From Nocardia brevicatena NBRC 12119 (GTDB lineage: Bacteria > Actinomycetota > Actinomycetes > Mycobacteriales > Mycobacteriaceae): a stretch of DNA of 64,000 bases. The translations under genes and the position numbers were made by a program. The notes beneath the pieces were generated by a model. It worked only from the letters and a program-made list of their open reading frames with translations, ran no database searches and had not been told where the DNA came from. Shown here piece after piece: positions 25,858 through 34,458 of this stretch. Position 1 is the first letter of the stretch; the number at the start of each line of letters is the position of its first letter. The DNA lies in the NCBI RefSeq assembly GCF_000308495.1, contig NZ_BAFU01000053.1, positions 111,866 through 175,865 of the forward strand, in the 5' to 3' direction.

Positions 25858-27385
25858 GTGGGCGACACCGGTGATCTCGGTGCGCGGCCTGCACGTCCGC
25901 GCCGGAAACACCGTACTTCTCGACGAGGCGACATTCGATGTGCACGCGGGCCGGATTCTGACGTTGTTCGGGCCCTCCGGCGCGGGAAAGACCACTCTCG
26001 CCGCGGCTCTGGCCGATGTCACACGGCCGGGGATCGCCGTGTCCGGCGAGATCCGCCGCGGTGACACGGTCCGGGTCGGCTACCTGCCGCAGGACGCCGC
26101 GGCGACACTGAACCCCGCGCGGCGGATCGGGGCCGTGCTCGGCGAACTCGTCGTCCTCCACCAACGGAGCACCGGGGCAGGCCGCGTCACCCGCAATCGG
26201 CGTCGGGCACTTGTCACGCAGGCACTGGGATCGGCCGCCTTCGTAACCGACAATGCCGTCCTCGACCTCCTGTTGCGCAAGTTCCCCTCCGAGTTCTCCG
26301 GCGGTGAGCGTGTCCGACTCGCACTCGCCCAGGTACTGACCCGTGAACCGGACGTGTTGATCGTCGACGAACCCACCGTCGGACTCGACCCGATCGCGCG
26401 GACGATACTGCTGGCCCAGTTGGCCCGATTGCGGCGCGCCGGCAAGGCGTTGGTGCTCATCACCCACGATCCCTTCGTCGTCTCCCGGATCAGCGACCAC
26501 GTGCTGTCCGTGAAAAACGGGCGCGTGGCAGACGGCGTCCGTACGGTCACCGTCCGCGAAACCGCGAACCGGCCGACCCGCCGCCGGACCGAGCCGGTGC
26601 TCGAAGTACGCGATGTTTCCGTGAACGTTCGCAACACTCCCGTCCTGCGCCGGATCCATCTCGAACTGCACCACGGTGAACTACTCGGCCTGACCGGTGT
26701 TTCCGGCGCGGGCAAATCGGCCCTGGCCCGCTGTATCGCCGGTTTGTTCGCCGCCGACTCCGGTCGGATACTCGTCGACAGCGAGCCGATGCCTTTGCTA
26801 CGCAGACGAACCCGCGCGCAGATCGCGGCGATCCAATACGTGTGGCAGGAATCCGCGTCCTCGTTCGACCCGCGTCGCAGGGTCGTCGACCAGGTCGCCG
26901 CGACCGCGGTCCGGCTGCGCGGACTCTCCCGGACGGACGCCCATACCGCCGCCCTGGACATGCTCCTCGACCTCGATATCGGCCCCGACCAAGCGGCCCG
27001 GTTCCCGGCCGGACTCTCCGGCGGCCAACTCCAGCGCGCCGCCATCGCCCGCGCCCTACTGGCGCATCCGCGCATCCTGGTATGCGATGAGATAACCACG
27101 GCCCTGGACCGACCGCTCGCCGCCCGCATCCTCGACTACCTGGACTACTACCGCCACACCCACGACACGGCGATCCTGTCGATCGGCCACGGTCTGCGAA
27201 GCCAACTGGATCGCGCCGACCGCATCGCCGTTCTCGACGCGGGACGCATCGTCGACGTCGGAACCCCGAACGAATTGCGTGTCCGCCCACACGCGACGAT
27301 CCTGCACCGGCTACTGGACGCCGAAGGACTCATGAGCCGCGGCAGCGACGCCGGCGCCGGCGTGTGGACGCCGATCACCCACTGA
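25850..27385 (+). CDS. Double-domain ABC ATPase (DppD-DppF fusion type)
   Basis: The 511-residue protein holds two complete nucleotide-binding domains. The first has Walker A GPSGAGKTT (41-49), signature FSGGERVR and Walker B VLIVDEPTVGLD. The second has Walker A GVSGAGKS, signature LSGGQLQRAAIARAL and Walker B ILVCDEITTALD. It powers the two permeases. In the second domain the usual Asp-Glu-Pro is DEI, still with the catalytic Glu. GTG 25850 overlaps the permease end. It is the last gene of the riboswitch operon; no convincing terminator hairpin was seen behind it. Confidence 0.88.
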   Translation: MSEWATPVISVRGLHVRAGNTVLLDEATFDVHAGRILTLFGPSGAGKTTLAAALADVTRPGIAVSGEIRRGDTVRVGYLPQDAAATLNPARRIGAVLGELVVLHQRSTGAGRVTRNRRRALVTQALGSAAFVTDNAVLDLLLRKFPSEFSGGERVRLALAQVLTREPDVLIVDEPTVGLDPIARTILLAQLARLRRAGKALVLITHDPFVVSRISDHVLSVKNGRVADGVRTVTVRETANRPTRRRTEPVLEVRDVSVNVRNTPVLRRIHLELHHGELLGLTGVSGAGKSALARCIAGLFAADSGRILVDSEPMPLLRRRTRAQIAAIQYVWQESASSFDPRRRVVDQVAATAVRLRGLSRTDAHTAALDMLLDLDIGPDQAARFPAGLSGGQLQRAAIARALLAHPRILVCDEITTALDRPLAARILDYLDYYRHTHDTAILSIGHGLRSQLDRADRIAVLDAGRIVDVGTPNELRVRPHATILHRLLDAEGLMSRGSDAGAGVWTPITH

Positions 27386-27482
27386 AGCCGAGAAGTCGAC
27401 GCATGTGGCTCGGTGCGGAGCGGTGGGATTCGCAACGTTTCCGACACTCGAAGGACTGTCGCGGACCTCGCTTGGGCCTCGC

Positions 27483-28334
27483 TCACGGCGTGCGCCGACC
27501 GTATTCGACGAGGGCGGTGACATCCTGTGTTTCCCATCCCTCCCGGGCCACCTGTCGGTAGGCGTCGCGTGCGGCCTCGGTAACCGGCAGCGGCGCATCA
27601 CCCTCCGCCAGGCCCAAGGCGAGCGTCACATCCTTGACGGCCTGGACGCTGCTGAACCAACCGGCATGGGCGGGGTCGAAGAAACCGTCGATGCGGTTGC
27701 GCAGACCCGCCGCCATAAGCGGTGACGCGCGCAATGTGGCAGCCAGGGCCGCGTCGTCGACACCCGCGGCGCGGCCCGCTCGTATCGTCTCGGCGATCGC
27801 CGCCAGCTGCACCAGCAGCATCTGGTTGTTCAACAGCTTGAGGACCGCCGCGCTCTCGGGACGGTCTCCCGCGTCGAGCGCCCCGGCGAACCCCTGCCAC
27901 ACGGGTGCCAGCGCCGCACGCGCCGACGCCGGGCCGCCGACGATGAAGGTGGCCGAACCCGATCGGAGCGCCTGCGGTGCGCCGAGGATCGGCGCATCGA
28001 CGAACCTGTCACCGTACGCGTGCGCAAGAGCGGTGATGACCTCGGGAGCGACGGTCCCCGTATTGACCACCAGGGTCTGCGCCCAACCCGCTCGTGCCTC
28101 GCCTTTCGGAGCCGCCACGTCGAGAGTGCTCCGGTCGTCGGCCAGGCAGAGGAAAACGGCGTCACGCTTGTCGCCCACGTCGTCCGGAGAGCCCATGACC
28201 CGGGCCCCTTGCTCCTGGAGCGTGCCGGCCCGACCCGGGGTCCGGTTCCACACACTCACGATGTGACCCCTGTCGAGCAACCGCTCGGCGAGCGCGCACC
28301 CCATCCTGCCCAACCCGATGATCGCTATCCGCAT
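27483..28334 (-). CDS. NAD(P)-dependent oxidoreductase, 3-hydroxyisobutyrate dehydrogenase/imine-reductase-like
   Basis: The 283-residue protein has the N-terminal GLGRMGCALAERLLDRGH nucleotide-binding motif followed by VWNRTP (Arg suggests NADP). It has the substrate-loop region VDAPILGAPQALRSGSATFIVGG and the catalytic lysine in VLKLLNNQMLLVQ, typical of beta-hydroxyacid dehydrogenases. ATG 28334 follows AAGGGGGCAG. Substrate unknown; the family covers hydroxyisobutyrate, tartronate semialdehyde and imines. It stands alone, converging on the ABC operon end. Confidence 0.85.
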   Translation of the reverse strand: MRIAIIGLGRMGCALAERLLDRGHIVSVWNRTPGRAGTLQEQGARVMGSPDDVGDKRDAVFLCLADDRSTLDVAAPKGEARAGWAQTLVVNTGTVAPEVITALAHAYGDRFVDAPILGAPQALRSGSATFIVGGPASARAALAPVWQGFAGALDAGDRPESAAVLKLLNNQMLLVQLAAIAETIRAGRAAGVDDAALAATLRASPLMAAGLRNRIDGFFDPAHAGWFSSVQAVKDVTLALGLAEGDAPLPVTEAARDAYRQVAREGWETQDVTALVEYGRRTP

Positions 28335-28429
28335 GGACTGCCCCCTTGCCTGCGCACGAGCGGTGGGACCGCCGGTCTTGTGGGTTACGGCCTACTACCG
28401 CCACCCCTGCCTGATCGGCGCGGGTGGTG

Positions 28430-28912
28430 TCATCGTGAGACACGCACGCGATTTTCCGAGCTCAACATCCATGCCTGCTTCTCCAGTTGGTCGATGATGG
28501 TGTGTAGCAGGTCGGAGGTGGAGGGGTCCTCGGCATCGACCTCGTCGTGAACCTCCCGTAGGACTCCCGCGGTGTGACGCAGTTGCGTGGTGATCACGTC
28601 CACGATGACGCCGGTGTCCAGTTCGCCCGGGTCGATCGGGGGTTGCTCGGCGGCGGCGACGGTGCGGGGGCGTCCGTCCGGCACCGTGTCGAGTGCGCGC
28701 ATGCGTTCGGCGATGGTGTCGCTCGCCTCACGGGCCTCGTCGACGATCTCGTCGAGTTGCAAGTGCAGGTCACGGAAGTTGTGGCCGACGACGTTCCAAT
28801 GCGCTTGCTTGGCGTTGAGGTGGAGCGCGATGAGATTGGCCAGGACGCGCTGCAGGTGGGTGGCGAGTGTGGTGGAGGCGCGGAAACCAGTGGTCGAGTC
28901 GAAGCTGGACAT
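28430..28912 (-). CDS. Dps/ferritin-like DNA-protection protein
   Basis: The 160-residue four-helix protein has the Dps ferroxidase signature LNAKQAHWNVVGHNFRDLH, then LDEIVDEAREASDTIAERM, providing the His/Asp/Glu ligands shared between subunits. It would store iron and protect DNA from peroxide. ATG 28912 follows AAGGAG; an upstream extension in the same frame is non-conserved. No GTTT-N15-GGGTA promoter was found before it, although such genes are often stress-regulated. Confidence 0.9.
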   Translation of the reverse strand: MSSFDSTTGFRASTTLATHLQRVLANLIALHLNAKQAHWNVVGHNFRDLHLQLDEIVDEAREASDTIAERMRALDTVPDGRPRTVAAAEQPPIDPGELDTGVIVDVITTQLRHTAGVLREVHDEVDAEDPSTSDLLHTIIDQLEKQAWMLSSENRVRVSR

Positions 28913-29172
28913 CTGTTCTCCTTCGGTACGAGGCGGACCATCCGAGCCACGGGTTCGAGGTGGATTGCCGGGACGAGAAATGCCGGTGGCGGCGAGCGCG
29001 GCGCCGATAGTGTGTGGTGACACGCACGTCGATTCCATCGGGAGCGGGTCATATCTGCGACCACCAAAGTCTAGAACGGTGGCGAAAAACCTGAACCCCA
29101 CCCGGCACCCGATGCGGAATCGCGACGCTTTTTCCGCCCCGCCGTGCTCAGGGGGCCGAAAGCTCGTGCGAT

Positions 29173-29559
29173 GTGATCGAATCTTTGCCGACGGGTGTCG
29201 GGGTAGCGGCCGTCATCCATCGGTCGGATATGAGCAGGGGGTATTCGCCGCGTCCGGCCGGTTTCCGATTCCAGCCGATCGATGTCGGCGATGTCGCCGA
29301 CCGGCTGACCGCCCTGGCCGTCGGCGGACCCGTCGGTCGCGCGCCCGATCTGGGCGGGCCGCAGGTGCGTACCATGCGTGATCTGGCCCGCGCCTACCAC
29401 TCGATCGCGAAGCGGCGTCGGCCGGTGTTGTCGCCGCGTGTGCCGGGAGCGATCGCGCGCGGCTATACCGACGGGTGGAACCTCGTGCCCGACAACCCCT
29501 ATGGCACCGTTACATTCGAGCAGTTCCTACTCGACCGGTTCGGGAACGGGGTGCGATGA
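29173..29559 (+). pseudogene. C-terminal remnant of an NAD(P)H-binding (NmrA-like) oxidoreductase
   Basis: The frame gives FRFQPIDVGDVADRLTALAV and then GRAPDLGGPQVRTMRDLARAY and NPYGTVTFEQFLLDRF, the second half of an NmrA/SDR-a5-like reductase. The N-terminal Rossmann half with the glycine motif is absent; sequence before 29173 has no continuation. About 130 residues seem lost. Translation from the ATG at 29173 would give an inactive half protein. Confidence 0.65.
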
Positions 29560-29647
29560 CAGGCCCTCGAGTACTCGTTGCACGGGGGGCATCGGCCGGC
29601 AGGCACGCGATCCGAGTCCGGCGGCAAGCCTCGAGCCGGTCTCCTGA

Positions 29648-30004
29648 TCAGTTCGTCTCGTCGAGTCGCACCCGCACCTCGACACGGCCGCGCTCGTCGC
29701 GCCGAGCCACCGCGTGTCCGTTTCGGTCGGCCCCGTTCAGGCGCACCGTGATGGGGCCACCCTCTCCGAGGAAATTCCGCCACCAACTCTTCTTGTCCGG
29801 CATGGCGACTCCGATGAGGAGCTCGTCCCCGCGCCGCCGGTAGTTCACGGGCGTACTGAATGTCTTGCCGGACCGCCGGCCCGCGTAGGTGATCACCGCG
29901 AACCCTTTGGCCATCAGGGACCCGACGACCGGCGCCTCGAGCAGCCCCACCACGCCTGCGTTGAAACCGCGCACGAGCCGAGCCGGTAGTGAGTTCGGTT
30001 CCAC
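29648..30004 (-). CDS. Deazaflavin (F420)-dependent nitroreductase-family protein
   Basis: The 118-residue protein matches the Ddn-like F420-binding split-barrel family: TYAGRRSGKTFSTPVNYRRRGDELLIGVAM, then KSWWRNFLGEGGPITVRLNG. These enzymes transfer hydride from reduced F420 to quinones or nitro compounds. GTG 30004 follows GGGAGGAACC. The short length is at the small end of the family but the barrel appears complete. Substrate unknown. Confidence 0.82.
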   Translation of the reverse strand: MEPNSLPARLVRGFNAGVVGLLEAPVVGSLMAKGFAVITYAGRRSGKTFSTPVNYRRRGDELLIGVAMPDKKSWWRNFLGEGGPITVRLNGADRNGHAVARRDERGRVEVRVRLDETN

Positions 30005-30372
30005 AGGTTCCTCCCGAGCGGTGCACAGACACGTGGACGACTGTCCATACCTTATCGCCTCGTCGGGCCGGGCGCAGCGGCGAGACCGGCGGGTGCGTAG
30101 GGGCGCTCGAATCCGGTCGATCCGCGCGGATCGGCCAGGTCGCGGCGACTCGGTGCTTCGTCGCTCCGGCGCCATCGATACCGTGCACTGGCCGTTGTGG
30201 GCGAAAGTCTCGACAGAAGAAGGGCAATGGACAACTCGTCGGCATCGCGGCCGGGCCTGTGCCGGGCCGATCTCGTCCGCCGCGCACCTCCATGCCGGCC
30301 GGGGTACCGGGTGGACGGCCGGCATCGTACGGAGACGGGGGTGTCCACGGTTCCCACCGTGGACGCCCGCGA

Positions 30373-30480
30373 TCAGTCCTCCGGCGTGACCAGAATCAGG
30401 TTTCCGTCCGGGTCGGCGGCCAGGAAAGTGCGGCCGAAGACATCCGCGATCATCTCGCACTCTACGGCCTCGACGACGCG
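30373..30480 (-). pseudogene. C-terminal remnant of a VOC/glyoxalase-family gene
   Basis: The minus strand reads ALRVVEAVECEMIADVFGRT and then FLAADPDGNLILVTPED-stop, the last strand of a vicinal-oxygen-chelate domain, where the Asp-Pro-Asp-Gly-Asn turn is diagnostic. Upstream sequence cannot be joined into a full domain in one frame. Only the end of the gene is recognisable. Confidence 0.5.
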
Positions 30481-30867
30481 CAGCGCGATCAGCTGGGCGG
30501 CGGTGCCGACAGCCGGCGCGCCCGAGGCAAGGTGGTACCGCGCGGTCGGGCGGTGGACGAACCCCTGCTACCGCTCAGCGCGGTCGTCACCACCGACAGC
30601 CGGCCGCCATCCGGGCCTCACGGCGGGACGACGCAGGGTGTCCCGGACGAATACACGTGAATCACGCAGATCACGGCCTCGATCACGGCCCGGAGCGTGT
30701 CGAGGGGATAGTAGACGATAGGAGTGGGCACGAGCAGTCCTCCATATCTGCGACGCGAACCCTCCCCATGTGGTGGAGCGCGAGAGTCCGGCGCGCTGTT
30801 GCGACGCCGAACGCCCTGGTCTCCGCGGGACCTCGTTCGTGGCCGGGCCTCCGGGACGAGCCGTCCT
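30481..30867. other. Non-coding or decayed stretch
   Basis: No frame here reads as a complete protein. A minus-strand piece around 30640-30720 (PTPIVYYPLDTLRAVIEA) looks protein-like and could belong to the decayed VOC gene, but I cannot connect it. Confidence 0.4.
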
Positions 30868-30892
30868 GTTTCTCCCGGCGCACCGCGGGTAC
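30868..30892 (+). promoter_or_regulatory. SigB/SigF-type promoter for F420 oxidoreductase operon
   Basis: GTTT, 15 bases, GGGTAC lies 44 bases before ATG 30937, the same arrangement as at 16323-16397 and 18126-18192. Confidence 0.55.
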
Positions 30893-30936
30893 CGCGTAGC
30901 CGTCCGATAACACCACCTGCGTAGCGCGGAGGAACC

Positions 30937-31911
30937 ATGCAGATCGGATACAAACTCGCCGCGGAAGCCTTCGGACCCGCCGAACTCGTGCGTCAGGCCA
31001 TCCGGGCCGAGGAGGCCGGGTTCGACTTCGTGGAGATCAGCGACCACTATCATCCGTGGCTCGACAAGCAGGGTCATTCCCCGTTCGCCTGGACGGTGCT
31101 CGGCGCGATCGCCGCGAAGACCGAGCGTATCGGCCTGGCCACCGGTGTCACCTGCCCCACCGTGCGCTATCACCCGGCGATCATCGCCCAGGCCGCCGCT
31201 ACCCTCGCACTGCTGTCCGAAGGCCGGTTCACGCTCGGTCTCGGTTCCGGGGAGCGGCTCAACGAGCATGTGGTGGGGACGGGTTTCGGCGTCGATGCCG
31301 CGGAGCGGCAGCGTATGTTGCGCGAAGCGGTGGAGATCATCCGACTGCTGTGGCAGGGCGGTTACCGGTCCTACGAGGGCCGGTATCTGCGGCTGTCCGC
31401 GGCGCGAGTATTCGATTTGCCCGACGAACCGCCGGTAATCGCGATAGCCGCCGGTGGACGTGGGGCGGCCCGGCTGGCGGCCGAGCTGGGCGACGGACTG
31501 TTCGCCACCGAACCGAAACCGGCGCTCACGGCGAGCTATCGCGAGGCGGGCGGGAACGGACCCCGCTACGCCGAGGTGCCCGTGGCCTGGGCGCCGGACG
31601 AACATACCGCCGCGCAGGCCGCGCTGGAAACATCTCGGTGGGCGGTGACCGGGTGGAAGGTGATGAGTGAGCTGCCCAACCCGGCCAATTTCGCGGCGTC
31701 GAGCGGCACCGTGCGCGAAGAGGACATTCTCGACGCCTTCGCCTGTGGCTGTGAGCCGCAGCGTTTTCTCGCGGCCGCCCAGCCCTATGCCGATGCCGGG
31801 TTCGATCACCTGGTGATGCAGAACGCCGGGCCCGATCCGGACGGTTTCCTCGACTTCTACCGCGAGCAGTTGGACGAACAGCTGCGGAAGCTGACACCGC
31901 AGGCAGTGTGA
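30937..31911 (+). CDS. F420-dependent LLM-class oxidoreductase (TIGR03557 type)
   Basis: The 324-residue TIM-barrel protein belongs to the luciferase-like F420 enzymes close to F420-dependent glucose-6-phosphate dehydrogenase: IGYKLAAEAFGPAELVRQAI, FVEISDHYHPWLDKQGHSPFAW, ATGVTCPTVRYHPAIIAQAA and LGLGSGERLNEHVVG. ATG 30937 has a GGAGGAACC leader. It begins a probable operon with the DUF3140-baeRF gene (17 bases) and a 67-residue protein. The substrate is not known. Confidence 0.88.
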   Translation: MQIGYKLAAEAFGPAELVRQAIRAEEAGFDFVEISDHYHPWLDKQGHSPFAWTVLGAIAAKTERIGLATGVTCPTVRYHPAIIAQAAATLALLSEGRFTLGLGSGERLNEHVVGTGFGVDAAERQRMLREAVEIIRLLWQGGYRSYEGRYLRLSAARVFDLPDEPPVIAIAAGGRGAARLAAELGDGLFATEPKPALTASYREAGGNGPRYAEVPVAWAPDEHTAAQAALETSRWAVTGWKVMSELPNPANFAASSGTVREEDILDAFACGCEPQRFLAAAQPYADAGFDHLVMQNAGPDPDGFLDFYREQLDEQLRKLTPQAV

Positions 31912-31928
31912 TACGAGGAGGTGCCACC

Positions 31929-33374
31929 ATGGCCGTCACCGGTGTCGACGACGAACTGTGGGACGAATTCCACCGGCTGGTCAATATGCCGTCGCAAGAG
32001 TTGCACGACTGGCTGCGCACCGAGGAGGCGGGTGCCGGCGGCCAACCGGAACCGCCGCTCGGCAAGCGAGTGCTGGCGGTCCTCGGTAAGCGGCGCGAAG
32101 ACCTGGATTCCGCCGATATCCTGGTTATGCGCGAGACGATTGCCGATATATCGGCACTCCGTGCGAAGTGGCCGGACCGAGCCGAGGACCAGGCTCGATG
32201 GCGGAGCCGGCTGATGTCGCTCGGACACGACCCGGTACGTGGCGGTGCGGCCCCGATTCGGTCGGGCAAGGCGGAGCAGCCGGCGCCGGTGACCGGGATG
32301 AGCAGTGCCGAGGTGGCGCGGCGGCGAGGGCCGTTCGTCTCGCTGTACCTGGACGCCACTCACGATACCGAGGACGCCGCGCGCCGGCAGGAGCTGAGCT
32401 GGCGTTTCACCCGGGAACGTCTGGAGCAGGCGGGCGCACCGGATGAGACGGTGGCCTTGCTGGACGACGCGATTACGGGCGGGGAGCCCGTACCGGGCCG
32501 GCGCGGTCGGGTACTCATCGCGGATACCGAAGCGGTCCTGGTCGACCAACCGGTGGCCCGGCCACCGGTGCGCGAGATCGTCCGGGTGTCGCCACTGCCG
32601 TATCTGTTGCCGCTCATCGAGTACGAGGCCGGCGAGGTGCCGCACGTGGTCGCGGTGGTGGATCGGCTCGGTTCCGAACTGTACGGAGTGGACGCGCACG
32701 GGAACCCGGTGGCGGAAACCGTGGAAGGGTCCGGTCATCCGGTGCACAGAGTTCGCGGTGGCGGTTTGTCGCACCTGTCGATGCGGCGGCGGGCCGAGGA
32801 GACCGTCCGTCGCAATATCGACGAGGTCGCCGAGGAACTGACCCGCCTGGCGCGGTCCATCCAAGCGGAGGTGGTCGTGCTCTCCGGGGAGGTCGGGGCT
32901 CGCACCGCCCTGCGCCGCGCGCTCGGAACCACCACCGCGCGGATCGTCGAAACGGAGGTCGGTGGCCGGGCCGAAGGCATCGATCCCGACGCACTCGACG
33001 ACCGGGTTCACGACATCGTGGCCGAGGAAGCGCGCCGGCACCGGGACGACGTGGTGGAGCGCTTCACCGCCGAACGGGGTCGCGATCACGGCCTGGCCGT
33101 CTCGGGGTTACCCGCCACGGCCTCGGCGCTACTGACGGCCAATACCGACAACCTTCTGGTCAATGCCGAGAAACTCGGCGACCGCACGGTGACCCTGGAC
33201 CCGGAAGTCCTGCGCGACCCGGACGCGTTCGGCGCCGCGGCTACCGAAGGCGGAACCTGTCGTGCCGACGAGGCGCTCCCCGTGGCCGCGCTGGTCCGTG
33301 GCGGCACCGTGACGCCCGTTACGGCCGATGCGGCGCCGATGGACGGCGTCGGAGCGCTGCTCCGGCACGTCTGA
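31929..33374 (+). CDS. DUF3140 domain fused to a baeRF/Rv2629-like (Vms1-type) domain
   Basis: The 481-residue protein starts with a DUF3140 domain (about 1-105: VDDELWDEFHRLVNMPSQEL, DSADILVMRETIADI, WRSRLMSLGHDP). After a short linker comes a bacterial/archaeal-eRF1-like domain as in Rv2629 (about 125-480: GPFVSLYLDATHDTEDAA, AVVDRLGSELYGVDAHGNPV, VVVLSGEVGARTALRRAL, NTDNLLVNAEKLGDRTV). The latter fold resembles release-factor/Vms1 peptidyl-tRNA hydrolases. The two parts are usually separate genes, so this is a fusion. ATG 31929 follows GAGGAGG. A ribosome-rescue or hibernation role under stress is possible but unproven. Confidence 0.78.
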   Translation: MAVTGVDDELWDEFHRLVNMPSQELHDWLRTEEAGAGGQPEPPLGKRVLAVLGKRREDLDSADILVMRETIADISALRAKWPDRAEDQARWRSRLMSLGHDPVRGGAAPIRSGKAEQPAPVTGMSSAEVARRRGPFVSLYLDATHDTEDAARRQELSWRFTRERLEQAGAPDETVALLDDAITGGEPVPGRRGRVLIADTEAVLVDQPVARPPVREIVRVSPLPYLLPLIEYEAGEVPHVVAVVDRLGSELYGVDAHGNPVAETVEGSGHPVHRVRGGGLSHLSMRRRAEETVRRNIDEVAEELTRLARSIQAEVVVLSGEVGARTALRRALGTTTARIVETEVGGRAEGIDPDALDDRVHDIVAEEARRHRDDVVERFTAERGRDHGLAVSGLPATASALLTANTDNLLVNAEKLGDRTVTLDPEVLRDPDAFGAAATEGGTCRADEALPVAALVRGGTVTPVTADAAPMDGVGALLRHV

Positions 33375-33403
33375 ACGAATACCCATCAGCAAAGGAGGAC
33401 ACT

Positions 33404-33607
33404 ATGGAGCGAGGCAGCAGTAAGCACGGACCCGCCCGGGACGACGAACTCGCCCACGAACTGCAGGGTACGTTGCGCGGCAACCGGTCCAGCCGGGCCG
33501 AGGAATGGCATGATCCGGAGCCCCCTGCCGACGACGACAACATCGTGCAGGAGCGAGTCGACCGAACCGAACGCCCATACCGGTACACCCCGGAGAATCC
33601 GGAGTAA
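33404..33607 (+). CDS. Small conserved actinobacterial protein
   Basis: The 67-residue hydrophilic protein (GSSKHGPARDDELAHELQGT, NRSSRAEEWHDPEPPADDD) belongs to a family of short acidic proteins often found in actinobacterial stress loci. No fold or function is known to me. ATG 33404 has an AAAGGAGGACACT leader. It lies 29 bases after the baeRF gene and is followed by a hairpin, so it closes that operon. Confidence 0.75.
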   Translation: MERGSSKHGPARDDELAHELQGTLRGNRSSRAEEWHDPEPPADDDNIVQERVDRTERPYRYTPENPE

Positions 33608-33611
33608 TACC

Positions 33612-33639
33612 GCTCACCGCCGGAAATGGTGCGGTGAGC
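33612..33639 (+). terminator. Hairpin terminator of the F420 oxidoreductase operon
   Basis: GCTCACCGC and GCGGTGAGC form a perfect 9-bp stem with a 10-base loop, starting 4 bases after the stop of the 67-residue protein. Confidence 0.65.
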
Positions 33640-33679
33640 CCGGCGTCATCCGGCGCCGGGGCGGTGCCTGTCGCCGAGT

Positions 33680-34405
33680 TCAGCCCTGCTCACACAGGCC
33701 GCGCGCCTGTTCCATGGTCCGGTAGGCGTCTTCGGCGGCTCGGCGGCCGAGCCCACAGGCCGCGGCCACATCGACCTGCCGGCCCACGGCGGTCTCGATC
33801 GTGTCGAGCAGGCGGCGCTGCTCGTCGAGAGTGCGGCTCTCGTGCAGGAACCCGGCGACGAACCTGGTCTGCTCCAGCAACAGCAAACCCGACAGAGGGC
33901 GGTAGAACGCCGGCTCGAGCCGCGGTGGCTCGTCCCCGGCGGCGAGCGGCGCGTGCAGGTACTCCAGCGTGCGCCCCTCCGGCCACTTGGCGGCCAGCGC
34001 GTTGGCCGGTCGCACCAGTGCACGGGTCGAGCCGATTCCGGTCAATGCCTTGTGCCCGAGGTCGCCCAAGCACAGATGGACACCGAACCGGGTGCCGACC
34101 GGGGCCGCCGCGACCAAGCGGTGGACACCGGCCGCTATCCTGCTCGCGACGAGCCCGCCCAGCGGCCCCGACTTGGCGACGAACACCGTCTCCACCGGCA
34201 GTTCCAGCTGGAACAGCACGTCATCGCCGGACTCTTTCCGGATCTCGGTGATATCGCGAATGGTGGCCTCGGCGAACGCGTTGCGATGGCCGAACATCCG
34301 GGTGGGGCCCATGGCGAACATGGCCAGGTCGAGATCGCCGGGGACGCCCACCTGGAAATCGACCTCGGACAGCTCCGGCCGCTCGCTCTTCAAGCGGTCG
34401 AACAC
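33680..34405 (-). CDS. MetE-like protein of unknown function, probably N-terminally truncated
   Basis: The 241-residue frame matches the second two-thirds of a family of uncharacterised proteins with the methionine-synthase (MetE/UROD) barrel: FQVGVPGDLDLAMFAMGP, RNAFAEATIRDITEIRKE, GTRFGVHLCLGDLGHKAL and ACGLGRRAAEDAYRTMEQA. Full members have about 330-370 residues with an extra N-terminal part, which is not seen before GTG 34405; the aldehyde dehydrogenase starts only 54 bases away. It may be inactive. The HLCLGD block contains the family's His and Cys in a metal-site-like position. Confidence 0.6.
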   Translation of the reverse strand: MFDRLKSERPELSEVDFQVGVPGDLDLAMFAMGPTRMFGHRNAFAEATIRDITEIRKESGDDVLFQLELPVETVFVAKSGPLGGLVASRIAAGVHRLVAAAPVGTRFGVHLCLGDLGHKALTGIGSTRALVRPANALAAKWPEGRTLEYLHAPLAAGDEPPRLEPAFYRPLSGLLLLEQTRFVAGFLHESRTLDEQRRLLDTIETAVGRQVDVAAACGLGRRAAEDAYRTMEQARGLCEQG

Positions 34406-34458
34406 CTTTCGGTTGGATTGACAGGTTTCCCTCGCGTAGGTGGCGGTACCCGGCCGCC

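Noticed and set aside
34426-34450. GTTT-N14/15-CGGTAC before the aldehyde dehydrogenase gene, considered as a SigB/SigF promoter
   Set aside because: The -10 is off consensus and lies only about ten bases before the start codon, so evidence is weaker than for the six listed sites.
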